From Gammaproteobacteria bacterium (GTDB taxonomy: Bacteria > Pseudomonadota > Gammaproteobacteria > Steroidobacterales > Steroidobacteraceae), in the NCBI GenBank assembly GCA_028293725.1, contig JAQGOE010000074.1:1-64000 (forward strand): a stretch of DNA of 64,000 nucleotides. The letters run 5' to 3'. Below are positions 22,968 to 32,800 of the stretch, in pieces (position 1 is the stretch's first letter; every line of letters begins with the position of its first letter). Position numbers and translations under genes: made by a program. The notes beneath the pieces are model-generated. The model was not told where the DNA came from. It was given only the letters and a program-made list of their open reading frames with translations, and searched no databases.

Positions 22968-24011
22968 GTGAGCCCGCCTGTCGAATTGCGACAGGCGTTC
23001 GATGCAGGGCGCCTCTGGGAGTGGCTGCGCCCCTTCATCAGTGATGCGACCCAAGCCGTCCCGGTGGCACAGTTCGACAGCGGGCAGTCGAATCCCACCT
23101 ATCTCATCGATGTTGGAACTCGGAAACTCGTGCTCCGGCGTAAACCGCCGGGCACGCTGTTACCTTCGGCGCATGCGGTGGATCGCGAATTCCGGATCAT
23201 GCGCGCGCTCGCCGCCACGAGAGTGCCGGTTCCGCGCTGCCTGGCGCTTTGCGAGGATCCGTCGGTCATCGGAAGCGCCTTCTACGTCATGGAGTATGTC
23301 GAGGGCCGTATCTTCCGGGATCCGGCGTTGCCGTCGGTGTCCCGGGCTGAGCGTGGCCCGATCTACACCGAAATGAACCGGGTCATCGCCGAGCTTCATT
23401 CGGTCGATCCCAACACCCTCGGTCTCGCCGACTACGGTCGGGCCGGTAACTACATCGAGCGCCAGGTGCAGCGCTGGACGAAGCAGTATCGCGCCTCGCA
23501 AACCGAGGACATCCCGGCTATGGACCGGCTCATCGAATGGTTGCCGCTGCACATTCCGCCCGGAGATGAGACTCGCATCGTTCATGGCGACTTCCGGCTC
23601 GACAACGTCATTTTCGATCCGCATGAGCCGTGCATCCGAGCCGTTCTCGACTGGGAGTTGTCGACACTCGGTCATCCACTGGCGGACTTTGCCTATCACT
23701 GCCTCGTCTGGTACCGGACTCCCGATATGCAGCAGGGAGTGTTAGGCCTGGACCTCGAAGCGCTCGCGCTGCCGCCCGTGCGTGATTATCTCGCGGCATA
23801 TTGCAATCGTCTCGGGCGTGAGACCGTGACACCCCACGAGTGGGAGTACTACATCGTTTTCAACATGTTCCGGCTCGTGGGAATCCTGCAGGGGGTCGCG
23901 GCCCGAGCTATCCAGGGAAATGCCTCGAGTGGGCGGGCCGCCGCGTTGGGAAGCGCGGCGCGGCCGCTGGCGGAAGAGGCTTGGCGCCGTGTGGAAGCTT
24001 TAGGGGAGTGA
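22968..24011 (+). CDS. Aminoglycoside-phosphotransferase-fold protein (ACAD10/11-type kinase partner)
   Basis: 347 residues of the APH/choline-kinase fold. Motifs: [22 protein letters not shown] (ATP loop and Lys), [14 protein letters not shown] (catalytic Asp and Asn), [19 protein letters not shown] (metal-binding Asp). In eukaryotic ACAD10/11 the equivalent domain is fused to an acyl-CoA dehydrogenase; here the two are adjacent genes. Phosphorylation of 4-hydroxyacyl-CoAs before further oxidation is the known role of ACAD10/11, so this operon may handle hydroxylated or branched acyl-CoAs (inference). The start is GTG, the base right after the thiolase stop. It is not an antibiotic resistance gene. 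Confidence 0.88.
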   Translation: MSPPVELRQAFDAGRLWEWLRPFISDATQAVPVAQFDSGQSNPTYLIDVGTRKLVLRRKPPGTLLPSAHAVDREFRIMRALAATRVPVPRCLALCEDPSVIGSAFYVMEYVEGRIFRDPALPSVSRAERGPIYTEMNRVIAELHSVDPNTLGLADYGRAGNYIERQVQRWTKQYRASQTEDIPAMDRLIEWLPLHIPPGDETRIVHGDFRLDNVIFDPHEPCIRAVLDWELSTLGHPLADFAYHCLVWYRTPDMQQGVLGLDLEALALPPVRDYLAAYCNRLGRETVTPHEWEYYIVFNMFRLVGILQGVAARAIQGNASSGRAAALGSAARPLAEEAWRRVEALGE

Positions 24012-24016
24012 GGGGT

Positions 24017-25240
24017 ATGGGCTTCGAGATGTCTGCGAGAACGAAGGCGCTCGAGGCGCGGGTGGCGGCGTTCATGGAGGAGTTTGTCTACCCGAATGAA
24101 GCGCGTCTGTACGCGGAAATTGAGGCGAACCGGTTGCGCGGTGACCCCTGGGTGCCGCTGCAATTGATGGAGGAGCTCAAAAACGAAGCCCGCGGCCGGG
24201 AGCTGTGGAATCTGTTTCTGCCGGAGTCGCCGTTCGGCGCCGGGCTCACCAACCTCGAATACGCTTCGCTTTGCGAGATCATGGGACGCTCGCCGTTTGC
24301 GCCCGAGGTTTTCAACTGCTCGGCTCCTGACACCGGCAATATGGAGGTGCTGGCCCGTTACGGCACTCCCGAGCAGCAGGAGCGTTGGCTGAAGCCGCTG
24401 CTCGAGGGGAAGATCCGGTCGGCATTCGGGATGACCGAGCCCGCGGTGGCCTCGTCCGATGCGACGAATGTGGAATTAAGCATCGTTCGCGAAGGCGACT
24501 CGTACGTGATAAACGGTCGTAAATGGTGGACGAGCGGAGCGCCAGACCCGCGCTGTCAGATTCTCATCGTGATGGGGCAGACCGCCCCGACCAATCCTGA
24601 CCTCCACAAGCGTCAATCCATGATTCTGGTGCCCATGGACACTCCCGGGGTGAGCCGCGTACGGACGCTCAAGGTGTTTGGTTATGATCACGCGCCCCAC
24701 GGGCATGGTGAGGTTGATTTTCACGATGTGCGGGTGCCCGTTTCCAACATACTGCTCGGCGAGGGCCGCGGATTCGAGATCGCGCAAGGGCGGCTGGGAC
24801 CGGGGCGCATCCACCATTGCATGCGTTTGATCGGGCTTGCGGAAAGAGCCTTGGAACTGATGTGCCGGCGCACTTTGCAGCGGGTTGCTTTCGGGCGTCC
24901 CATAGCGGACCAGGGTGTCACTCGCGAGCGGATCGCCGAAGCGCGCATTCTCATCGACCAGGCGCGGCTGCTGGTGTTGAATGCCGCGGACCTGATGGAC
25001 CGGCTGGGAAACAAACGCGCGGCGAAGGAAATCGCGATGATCAAAGTCGTGGCACCTAACATGGCCTGCCAGGTGCTCGACTGGGCGATCCAGGCGCACG
25101 GTGGCGGCGGCGTGTCGGAAGACTTTCCGTTGGCGGCCGCTTGGGTGGCGGCGCGCACGCTGCGGCTCGCGGACGGGCCGGACGAAGTGCATCGCAATCA
25201 GATCGCTAAGCTCGAACTGGCGCGATACAAGAGGCGCTGA
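24017..25240 (+). CDS. Acyl-CoA dehydrogenase (ACAD10/11-like)
   Basis: A 407-residue FAD enzyme that introduces the alpha,beta double bond into an acyl-CoA. Visible motifs are [15 protein letters not shown] (flavin/substrate loop), [37 protein letters not shown], and the C-terminal [15 protein letters not shown]. This pattern is that of ACAD10/11-type bacterial enzymes. GGGGAGTGAGGGGT precedes the ATG at 24017, only 5 bp after the kinase-fold gene. The open frame continues upstream inside that gene but without homology. It is the last gene of the operon. Confidence 0.94.
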   Translation: MGFEMSARTKALEARVAAFMEEFVYPNEARLYAEIEANRLRGDPWVPLQLMEELKNEARGRELWNLFLPESPFGAGLTNLEYASLCEIMGRSPFAPEVFNCSAPDTGNMEVLARYGTPEQQERWLKPLLEGKIRSAFGMTEPAVASSDATNVELSIVREGDSYVINGRKWWTSGAPDPRCQILIVMGQTAPTNPDLHKRQSMILVPMDTPGVSRVRTLKVFGYDHAPHGHGEVDFHDVRVPVSNILLGEGRGFEIAQGRLGPGRIHHCMRLIGLAERALELMCRRTLQRVAFGRPIADQGVTRERIAEARILIDQARLLVLNAADLMDRLGNKRAAKEIAMIKVVAPNMACQVLDWAIQAHGGGGVSEDFPLAAAWVAARTLRLADGPDEVHRNQIAKLELARYKRR

Positions 25241-25328
25241 GTTGGGATGCGCGCGACACGGGCGCATCGGACGCGTGAGGTGAGCGCGTTTGACAGGCTG
25301 CGCGGGCGCATCGCCTGATTGTGGTGGC

Positions 25329-25437
25329 GCGCCACGCGTCGCTCCGACTCCGCCGCTTGGCGTGGCGCTCGAATTAGACGCGCGCTCGGGATTGCGCGCT
25401 GCGCGGATTGCACCGCGCGCTGAACACACGTCTAATT
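25329..25437. repeat. Nested inverted repeats after the acyl-CoA operon
   Basis: Two inverted pairs lie in the 226-bp gap between the dehydrogenase and the M20 peptidase. GCGCCACGC (25329-25337) pairs with GCGTGGCGC (25360-25368). AATTAGACG (25372-25380) pairs with CGTCTAATT (25429-25437) and encloses a very GC-rich segment. Neither is followed by a T-run. They may be an extragenic palindromic element, or contribute to termination or to control of the next gene. Confidence 0.55.
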
Positions 25438-25466
25438 AGCGGCTAACCGGTCGGAGCCTCCAAAGA

Positions 25467-26924
25467 ATGAATAGATCTCTTGCCCTCGCCAGCGCGCTCG
25501 CCCTCCTCGCTTCAAGCTCTTTAAGCATCACATCGACGACGCAGGCGGCCACTGCCGCTGCAACCTCTTCCGCGGCGACCGAACCGCAATTCCGTGAGCT
25601 CTACAAAGAGCTCGTTGAAACCAATACCAGTCTTTCCGCCGGGAGCTGCACGCTGGCCGCGGAGCGCATGGCGGCCCGTCTCAAGGCGGCCGGCTATCCA
25701 GACGAAGACTTTCATCCCTTCTCGGTGCCCGATCACCCTAAGGAGGGTGGCCTGGTTTTTATCTCCCCCGGGCGCGATCCGAAGCTGAAGGCCATCCTGC
25801 TGCTGGCTCACATCGACGTGGTGGAGGCCAAGCGCGAGGACTGGGTGCGCGATCCCTTCAAGCTCGGTGAGGAAAACGGCAACTTCTATGCGCGCGGGGC
25901 GCTCGATGACAAATCCGAGGCGGCCATCTGGGTCGACACCCTGGTGCGCTATCGCCAAGAGAACTTCCGCCCGCTGCGGACTCTGAAGCTGGCCCTCACC
26001 TGCGGCGAGGAAACGAGCGGCGCCTTCAATGGCGCGCAATGGCTGAGCGCGCACCAACGCGATCTCATCGATGCTGCGTTCGCGCTCAACGAAGGAGCCT
26101 CCGGAGAACTGGATGCGCAGGGTCATCCCGTCGCCCTGGAAATCCAGGCCGGCGAGAAGATGTCGCAGAACTTCCGACTGGAAGTGACCAATCCGGGCGG
26201 CCACAGCTCGCGCCCCTTGAAGGACAACGCCATCTACCGTCTCGCAGGTGCGTTGAAGCGGATCGAGCCCTACGAATTTCCCGCGCAGTTCACCGACGGC
26301 AATCGGGGCTATTTCACGGGTATGGCCAAGATCGAGGCCGCCAAGGGCGAGACGGACGTCGCGAAAGCGATGAACGCGCTCGTGCAGAATCCAAACGACG
26401 CCGCCGCGATCGCGCTCGTTTCGAGCAAGGACCCTTCATGGAACGCGACGCTGCGGACGACCTGTGTCGCGACCATGCTCGACGCGGGACACGCGACCAA
26501 CGCCTTGCCGCAACGAGCGCGTGCCAACGTCAATTGCCGCATCTTCCCAGGAGTAGACCCGGAAACTGTGCAGCAGAAACTCCAGGAGCTGGTGGCCGAT
26601 CCGGCGGTGAAAGTCACGACGCTCGAGACTCGTGGACCGAGCTCACCGCCGCCACCACTGACTCGCGCGGTGATGGGACCTTTCGAGAAGCTCGCGGCGC
26701 AATTCTGGCCCGGTGTACCCGTCGTGCCGATCCTGCAGCCGGGTGCAACAGATGGTGAATTCCTCAACGCGGTCGGCATTCCGACCTATGGCATCGAGCC
26801 GGTCTTCATCGGCCCGGACCTCGGCAACATTCATGGGCTCAATGAGTACGTGGCCGTGAAATCGCTGCTGCAGGGGCGGGATTTCCTGTACCAATTGGTG
26901 AAGGTGTACGCGAATCAGAAATAG
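25467..26924 (+). CDS. Secreted M20/M28-type zinc peptidase
   Basis: 485 residues with a Sec signal peptide (about 1-28, MNRSLALASALALLASSSLS...). Metallopeptidase motifs are complete: LLLAHIDVVEA (His, Asp), ARGALDDKSEAA (bridging Asp), LTCGEETSGAFN (catalytic Glu pair), NPGGHSSRP (dimerisation/substrate His), and near the end DLGNIHGLNEYV with the last His ligand. It therefore likely acts in the periplasm as an amino- or carboxypeptidase. It stands alone, with gaps on both sides. The ATG at 25467 places the signal peptide correctly. Confidence 0.9.
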   Translation: MNRSLALASALALLASSSLSITSTTQAATAAATSSAATEPQFRELYKELVETNTSLSAGSCTLAAERMAARLKAAGYPDEDFHPFSVPDHPKEGGLVFISPGRDPKLKAILLLAHIDVVEAKREDWVRDPFKLGEENGNFYARGALDDKSEAAIWVDTLVRYRQENFRPLRTLKLALTCGEETSGAFNGAQWLSAHQRDLIDAAFALNEGASGELDAQGHPVALEIQAGEKMSQNFRLEVTNPGGHSSRPLKDNAIYRLAGALKRIEPYEFPAQFTDGNRGYFTGMAKIEAAKGETDVAKAMNALVQNPNDAAAIALVSSKDPSWNATLRTTCVATMLDAGHATNALPQRARANVNCRIFPGVDPETVQQKLQELVADPAVKVTTLETRGPSSPPPPLTRAVMGPFEKLAAQFWPGVPVVPILQPGATDGEFLNAVGIPTYGIEPVFIGPDLGNIHGLNEYVAVKSLLQGRDFLYQLVKVYANQK

Positions 26925-27042
26925 CCCGGTGGCATAATTGGAGACTTGGGCGGCGGTCGCAAGACTGTCGCTAATTGCGGTCATTCAACTCCGCGACAAA
27001 AGTGTGTTATCCGTAGGGTTCGCCTAGCGTAGCCGCCGTTCT

Positions 27043-28884
27043 ATGAGGATTCTGGTCGCAGATCAAAATGCCCTGCTGTTGGCGGCAATCGCCGCCACGT
27101 TCGGGCGTCACTGCGAGGTCGTCACGGCCACCCGCCGGGACGCGTGCATGGAGCACGTGGAGCAGCGGCAATTCGATGTGGTGGTGGCCTGCGAGAAGCT
27201 CGCCGACTACACGGGGCTCGAGTTACTGAGTGAGATGGAGGCGCTCTACCCCGCCACCTTACGGATTTTTGCGGCCCGCCCCGAAAGTCTCAGGCGACTC
27301 GGCAAGCGGCTCGACCTGTTCGGGTTGCTGGGCACCCTCTCTTATCCGATCGAGGCCCGCAAGCTGGTCGTCGCCCTGAAGGTGGCGCGCACCAAATTAC
27401 CCGCCCGCCCGAAACCGCCCCAAGCCCCGCCCGTCGTCGTACGGCACATCGTGCTGGAAACGGAGTGGGATACCGGAGAGCGGCTGGCGCTCCTGGAACA
27501 GGAGCTGGAAGAGACGCCGGCGCCTGGGGAGACCGCGGCGGCGGCACCTGAGCAGACGGCGGCAGCGCCTGGGGACATGGCGGCGGTAGCGGAACAGACG
27601 ATGGCGCCAGCACCTGAGGACATGGTGGCGGTAGCGGAACAGACGATGGCGCCAGCGCCTGAGGACATGGCGGCAGCACCTGAGCTGACGGAGGCGTCAG
27701 TACCTGAGGAGCAGATGACCTCCCCCGCGACACTCGAAGTGTCGTTCGACGAGAGTCCGAGCTCGCCCCACACGGGCGTGACGCAAAGCGTCGATGCCGA
27801 CGACTTGCCCCCTAGCTATTTCGCCGCAAACGACGAATCGGTCGAGGAGCCGCCACCACCGCCTGAAGTCCCGGTCGAGCCGAGCCGGCCATATTGCGGT
27901 GATCTCGCGGCAAACGAAGAGGGCTTCGACGGGGAGCCGGTCCCGGCCGGCACCCGGGCGGGAAAGCATCAAAGTACGACAATGGCGCTGGTTCAGCCGC
28001 AAGCGCCACCTGCTAAATCGACGGCACACCAGCCGGGTTCGAGCCGGGCCGCTGCAATAGCGAAGTTGGCCGGGACTGCTCCGACGCCTGCGGCGGGGGC
28101 GAAAAAGCAAATCGTCGCGAAGGGCCCGCGAGCACGCAAGCCCACCACGCCGACTGCCTCGCAACGGGAGGCGTTTCAACGGGCGTTGGCTCGGCGGAAT
28201 GCGGCTCGGACAGGGGGGGTGGAGACGCAAGCGCAAAGTGGACCGGCGGGGTTCTTGGGGTCCAGGGGATCGGGGAAGCTCGCAGGGTCCAGGAACGCAA
28301 AAGCGGAAACCCCTCCGATTGATTTCTCGAATGTCCGCGTCCCGAACACGTGGGTGGCATCGGGCTTCGGTGCACCGCCGCTCCCGTCGCAATCTCTCAA
28401 AGACCTCGCTCGTGTGGCGACTACGAAGCGCCCTCTCCCCGGCGCTGCCCGCGCACGGCAGAAGGTGCAGCCGAAGCGCGGGGTGGTTGTCGTTGGGTCG
28501 GGCATCGCCGCGGTGTTGCTCGTGGGTGTTCTCTGTTTCGAGCTCCTCAGGGCGAGTCCACAGGTGGAACACGGACGGCATGCGCACGCGGGCGGGGCCC
28601 AATTGTTCTCGCCGAATTCCACGCTGGTGGCCAATTCCTCAGCGGGCCCGCTTCAGGTGTTCTCGCCACCTCCGCCGCAGCCGGACCAGGCGCCCGCCGA
28701 ATCGGCAGCCACTCCCGGAATGCCGCAGCCGCAGACTTTTGACCCCGACTCTGCGCCGCCAGACCCCCCGCCGCCGCCGGCGTTGGAGCACCCGGGTCCC
28801 ATGGAGCCACCGTCGATGGCCCACATCGGCCCCCCCGTCGGCATGCAAGGCGACTCGGACTCTCCGAACGGGTGGAATGAATAG
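27043..28884 (+). CDS. Membrane protein with degenerate receiver domain and long disordered regions
   Basis: 613 residues, architecture not recognised. Residues 1-120 look like a response-regulator receiver (MRILVADQNALLLAAIAATF; FDVVVACEKLADYTGLELL). The phosphorylatable Asp position holds Cys50, the usual Thr/Ser is Ala and the conserved Lys is absent, so it should not be phosphorylated. Residues 121-485 are Pro/Ala/Glu-rich and include four 15-residue repeats (27538-27717). One membrane segment lies near 485-508 (VVVVGSGIAAVLLVGVLCFEL), followed by about 105 Pro-rich, presumably periplasmic residues. The N-terminus would be cytoplasmic. No DNA-binding or enzyme domain is visible. It runs convergent to the Bax-inhibitor-like gene. 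Confidence 0.75.
   Translation: MRILVADQNALLLAAIAATFGRHCEVVTATRRDACMEHVEQRQFDVVVACEKLADYTGLELLSEMEALYPATLRIFAARPESLRRLGKRLDLFGLLGTLSYPIEARKLVVALKVARTKLPARPKPPQAPPVVVRHIVLETEWDTGERLALLEQELEETPAPGETAAAAPEQTAAAPGDMAAVAEQTMAPAPEDMVAVAEQTMAPAPEDMAAAPELTEASVPEEQMTSPATLEVSFDESPSSPHTGVTQSVDADDLPPSYFAANDESVEEPPPPPEVPVEPSRPYCGDLAANEEGFDGEPVPAGTRAGKHQSTTMALVQPQAPPAKSTAHQPGSSRAAAIAKLAGTAPTPAAGAKKQIVAKGPRARKPTTPTASQREAFQRALARRNAARTGGVETQAQSGPAGFLGSRGSGKLAGSRNAKAETPPIDFSNVRVPNTWVASGFGAPPLPSQSLKDLARVATTKRPLPGAARARQKVQPKRGVVVVGSGIAAVLLVGVLCFELLRASPQVEHGRHAHAGGAQLFSPNSTLVANSSAGPLQVFSPPPPQPDQAPAESAATPGMPQPQTFDPDSAPPDPPPPPALEHPGPMEPPSMAHIGPPVGMQGDSDSPNGWNE
27538..27717 (+). repeat. Four tandem 45-bp units encoding 15-residue repeats
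   Basis: Units start at 27538, 27583, 27628 and 27673. The two central copies encode AVAEQTMAPAPEDM(V/A) and differ by very few bases; the outer two are diverged. The near identity of the central pair suggests recent duplication by slippage or unequal exchange. The segment lies in the disordered linker of the degenerate-receiver protein. Confidence 0.8.
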
Positions 28885-28965
28885 CAAAACGCCCCACGGC
28901 GCGCCGGTGGCGCTTCGTGGGATTCCCTTCGCTGCGCTTCGGTTGCCGGTGCGTCCTGCCGCCCG

Positions 28966-29724
28966 CTAGTCGCGGCGCATCTTGCTCAACAGACGCAGGA
29001 TTTCGAGGTACAGCCACACCATCGTGACCAGCAGGCCGAAGGCCGCGTACCACTCCATGTAGCGGGGAGCGCCCTGGGCCGCACCCGACTCGATGAAGTC
29101 GAAGTCGAGAATCAGGTTCAGCGCAGCCACTCCAACAATCACCAGCGACACGACGATCCCCAGGGGGCTCGACGAGTTCAACAGCGGAACCGCGATGTGG
29201 AAAAACCCGAGGACCATCGAGACGATGTAGACAAGCGCGATGGCGCCCGTCGCACCGATCACGATCGAACGGAACCGCTCCGTCGCACGGATGATGTTCA
29301 GCTTGTAAGCGACGAGCATCACCGCGAACACCGCGAACGTCAGGCCGACAGCCTGAATCGCAATGCCCGGATACCGGCGCTCCAACAGCGCGGAGATACT
29401 GCCGAGAGCGAGACCTTCGAGCGCCGCGTAGGGCACGGACAGGACCGGCGCAAGGTTCGCCTTGAAGCTGATGATCATGGCGAGAATGAAGCCGCCGAGC
29501 GCACCGACGAGCAGCGGCGTCCCAACGACAGACGCATCACCCGTCGTCAGATACTGCGACCAAGGCCAGAACGCCCCGGCCAGCAACACGACGAGCAGCA
29601 GAAAGGACTTATTGATGGACCCCTGCAGCGTCATGCGCTCTTCGCCATACGCCGGTCGCGGCTGGCTGCCGAAAACCCGGTCGTTCAGGCTGGGGTTACC
29701 GGATCGGGGTACGGGAAGGGGCAT
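28966..29724 (-). CDS. Bax inhibitor-1/YccA-family integral membrane protein
   Basis: 252 residues with a 35-residue polar N-terminus (MPLPVPRSGNPSLNDRVFG), then seven hydrophobic segments typical of the bacterial Bax-inhibitor-1-like branch. Conserved-looking elements include MTLQGSINKSFLLLVVLLAGAF near the first segment, the loop LNLILDFDFIE with the acidic cluster, and YMEWYAAFGLLVTMVWLYLEILRLL at the end. Members of the superfamily act as pH-sensitive calcium leak channels or protease-associated membrane factors; the role here is unknown. AAGGAG lies 7 bases before the ATG (29722-29724). Confidence 0.88.
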   Translation of the reverse strand: MPLPVPRSGNPSLNDRVFGSQPRPAYGEERMTLQGSINKSFLLLVVLLAGAFWPWSQYLTTGDASVVGTPLLVGALGGFILAMIISFKANLAPVLSVPYAALEGLALGSISALLERRYPGIAIQAVGLTFAVFAVMLVAYKLNIIRATERFRSIVIGATGAIALVYIVSMVLGFFHIAVPLLNSSSPLGIVVSLVIVGVAALNLILDFDFIESGAAQGAPRYMEWYAAFGLLVTMVWLYLEILRLLSKMRRD

Positions 29725-29796
29725 CGAATTCTCCTTGGGTCATCGGCAAGCGCTACGTGGGCCGAGCCCACCGCTAACGGGGGTTAACTGGGGGCC

Positions 29797-29837
29797 ATTA
29801 TATTAGAAGCAAGCGCTTGCAGGAGTTCACAAGCGCT
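29797..29837 (-). promoter_or_regulatory. Promoter and palindromes upstream of the Bax-inhibitor-like gene
   Basis: On the minus strand TATAAT (29797-29802) is a perfect -10 box. Just upstream, GCAAGCGCTTGC (29809-29820) is a perfect 12-bp palindrome in the expected -10/-35 spacer. GCGCTTG (29814-29820) also pairs with CAAGCGC at 29830-29836. CAAGCGCT occurs again at 29747-29754 in the leader. The -35 box is poor, which suggests activator or repressor control. Confidence 0.5.
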
Positions 29838-29899
29838 GCAGCGATTCCGACGACCGGGGCAAGCGGCCCGCCGGGCAGCCGGCGGATCGGGGCGGCCGG

Positions 29900-32800
29900 C
29901 TACGATGACGACGACGGCAGCCCGGCCAGGACCCTGTCGAGCGCCGCGAAATCGACCGGCTTGGTCAGATGGTCGTCAAATCCGGCTTCCCAGGAGCGCC
30001 GCACGTTCTCCGATTGCCCATACCCCGTCAGGGCGACCATCCGGACGGCGGCGAATTCGGGGCGCTCGCGCAAACGCCGCGCAACCTCATAACCATCCAC
30101 TTCGGGAAGCCCCAGGTCCAGCAGAACGACCTCGGGGGCGAAGGACGATGCGCGGCTCAACGCCTCTTGCGCGGAATACACGGGCTCAGTGATGTGCCCG
30201 TCCAGACCCAGAACCTGTGCCAGCGAGTTAGCCGCATCGGCGTTGTCATCGACAATCAGGATTCGCCTCGAAGCCGCTTTGATCCCTTCCCCACGACCGG
30301 CGGACTCTTGCGGCCGCTCGACTCGCGGTAAGTGGATCTCGAACGTCGCGCCCTGCCCGAGACCCGGACTGGCAGCCGTGATCCGTCCACCATGCATCTC
30401 TATGAGTCGCCGGGCTACGGACAAGCCAATGCCCAGTCCTCCCAACGAGCGATCGAGTGTTCGCTCACCCTGCACGAACAGATCGAACACCCGCGGCAAC
30501 AGCTCCGCTGAAATCCCCGCTCCAGAATCGGCGATCGTGATCACCGCGTCCGTGCCGCTCGCATGGGTCTCCACCTGGATTTTTCCGCTGCCGTCGGTGT
30601 ACTTGGCGGCGTTGGTCAGAATGTTGACAACACATTGCACCAGCCGAGCCATATCGCCATTGACATACAACGCGCGGTAACTCGAGACGATCGACACCTC
30701 GTGCCGCCGCGCCTGGAACAAGGGCTCGGCGGTCTCGATCGCCTGGCTGATGACGTTGCCGAGCTCGAGAGTCCGGAGCTGCAGCTCCACCCGCCCCTGC
30801 GTAATACGGGATACGTCCAACAGATCATCCACCAGCCGCGTGAGTTGGGCTACCTGGCGTTTCACCATCGCGACCATCGCATGACCCGGCGAGTCGGCCG
30901 GCAGAGTCCGTGAGAGGATCTCGCCCGCATTGCGAATGGGGGCCAGCGGATTGCGCAACTCGTGCGCGAGCATCGCCAGGAATTCGTTTTTTTGCCGGTC
31001 CGCCGACTCGAGGGCCATGCGAGCATCGACATGGGCCGAGATGTCGCGGAAGTAACAGACCGCTCCAAAGCGCCCGTCGGGCAGCGGAATACGATTTATC
31101 TGCCACTCGTAGTAGCGCGGCTCCGCGACGCCGCCAGCGGACATCAGCCGCTCACGCGTCGCGTACGACTCGCCCGTCTCCAACGTATGCCGGAACAATC
31201 TGACCATTTCCTCGGCGTGGGACTGAGTCCAGCCGCCGGTGTGCATGACTTCGGAAAAGTCGCGACCGATGAGATCGGGAATGTCGCCAAACATCGGCCG
31301 CGCGGTCGGATTGACATCCCGTATCCGGAAATCCGCGTCGATGAGATATATGCCCAGAGGCGCAGTATGCAGAAGCGTGTGCTCGCGAGCAGCCGCCTCA
31401 CGACGCAGACGTGCGAGTTGCAACTGTGCGCCGACCCGTGCGATGAGCTCGCGAGCCGAGAACGGCTTGACGAGGTAATCATCGGCCATCGCGTCGAGTC
31501 CTTCGATCACCGCCTCCTCGCCCGCGCGCGCCGAGAGGAGAAGGGTCGGCACTTCCCGAAGTTGAGAGTCGGCCCGCAGTGCCCGTAACAGCGCGAAGCC
31601 GTCCATCCTGGGCATCATGACATCCGACACGATGAGGTCCGGAGTCTCCCGGCGCGCCGCCTCGAGGGCCGCCTGCCCATCGGCAACGGCCTCGACCTGG
31701 TAACGGCTTTCCAACAGCTCGCGTACGTAGGCGCGCATATCCGAGTTGTCGTCGGCGACGATGACACGCGACCCATAGACCGCGGCGCGCGGATGCGCAT
31801 CGCGCGGCGTCGGCATACGAGTCATTTTCACTGTTAGGGTGGGAGTTTCACCCAGCGTGCCCAACGTCTCCGGCAACCAGCGCAAGGCCTCTTCGACAAA
31901 CGGGCGAGCCGCGACTACCGACGCCTGCAGCGACTTTGCCGCTCCAATGTGCTCGGTGGGCAGATGCGCGCTACCAAGAGGTATGCGCACGACCAGTGTC
32001 GTGCCTTCGTGGAGCTTGCTCTGCGCCGTTACGGTACCGCCGTGGAGTTTGACGAGCTCGTGAACCAACGCGAGTCCGATGCCGGAGCCTTCATGCGTAC
32101 GCCCCTCGGCGCCCTCGACCCGATAAAAACGCTCGAACAGCTTCGGGAGAGCCTCCGGAGGAATACCGATGCCGGTATCGCGCACGCTCATTACGGCGTG
32201 ACCGTCGACCTGCCGCAGCCGGACTTCGATTTCTCCCTTCAGGGTGTACTTGAAAGCATTCGACAGCAGGTTGAGAACGACCTTTTCCCACATGTCCCGA
32301 TCGACAAAGACGGGATCGGGCAAGGCCTGCAGATCGACCTTCAACGTGAGGCCGGCCAGCTCGAGGGCAGAAGTGAACGCGCTCACCAGATCGGCGGTGA
32401 GCCCCCTGAGATCGGTAGGCAGATAGGTCGCCTGCACCCGTCCGGCTTCAATGCGGGAGAATTCGAGCAGCGAATTGACGAGCTTCAGCAGACGCAGCGA
32501 GTTGCGATGCAATAGATCAACCCGTCCACGGGTCGTCTCGGGAAGCGCCTCATCGTGCACCATGTCCTCGATCGGCCCGAGCATCAGGGTGAGCGGTGTA
32601 CGAAACTCGTGGCTCACGTTGGAAAAGAACGCCGTCTTGGCGCGATCGATCTCCGCAAGGGCCGCGGCCCGCTCACGCTCGGCCTCGAACGACTGCGCAT
32701 TCGCGATTCCGGAGGCGACCTGTCCAGCGGCTAGTGAGAGAAATGAGCCATAGTCGTCGTCAAAGGGCCGCCTCGGACTCACTCCGGCGATCAAAAAGCC

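Noticed and set aside
22968..24011. Aminoglycoside resistance gene
   Set aside because: The fold is APH-like, but the operon context and motifs place it with acyl-CoA dehydrogenase partners, not resistance kinases.
27538..27717. CRISPR-like repeat array
   Set aside because: The repeats are contiguous 45-bp in-frame coding units without spacers.
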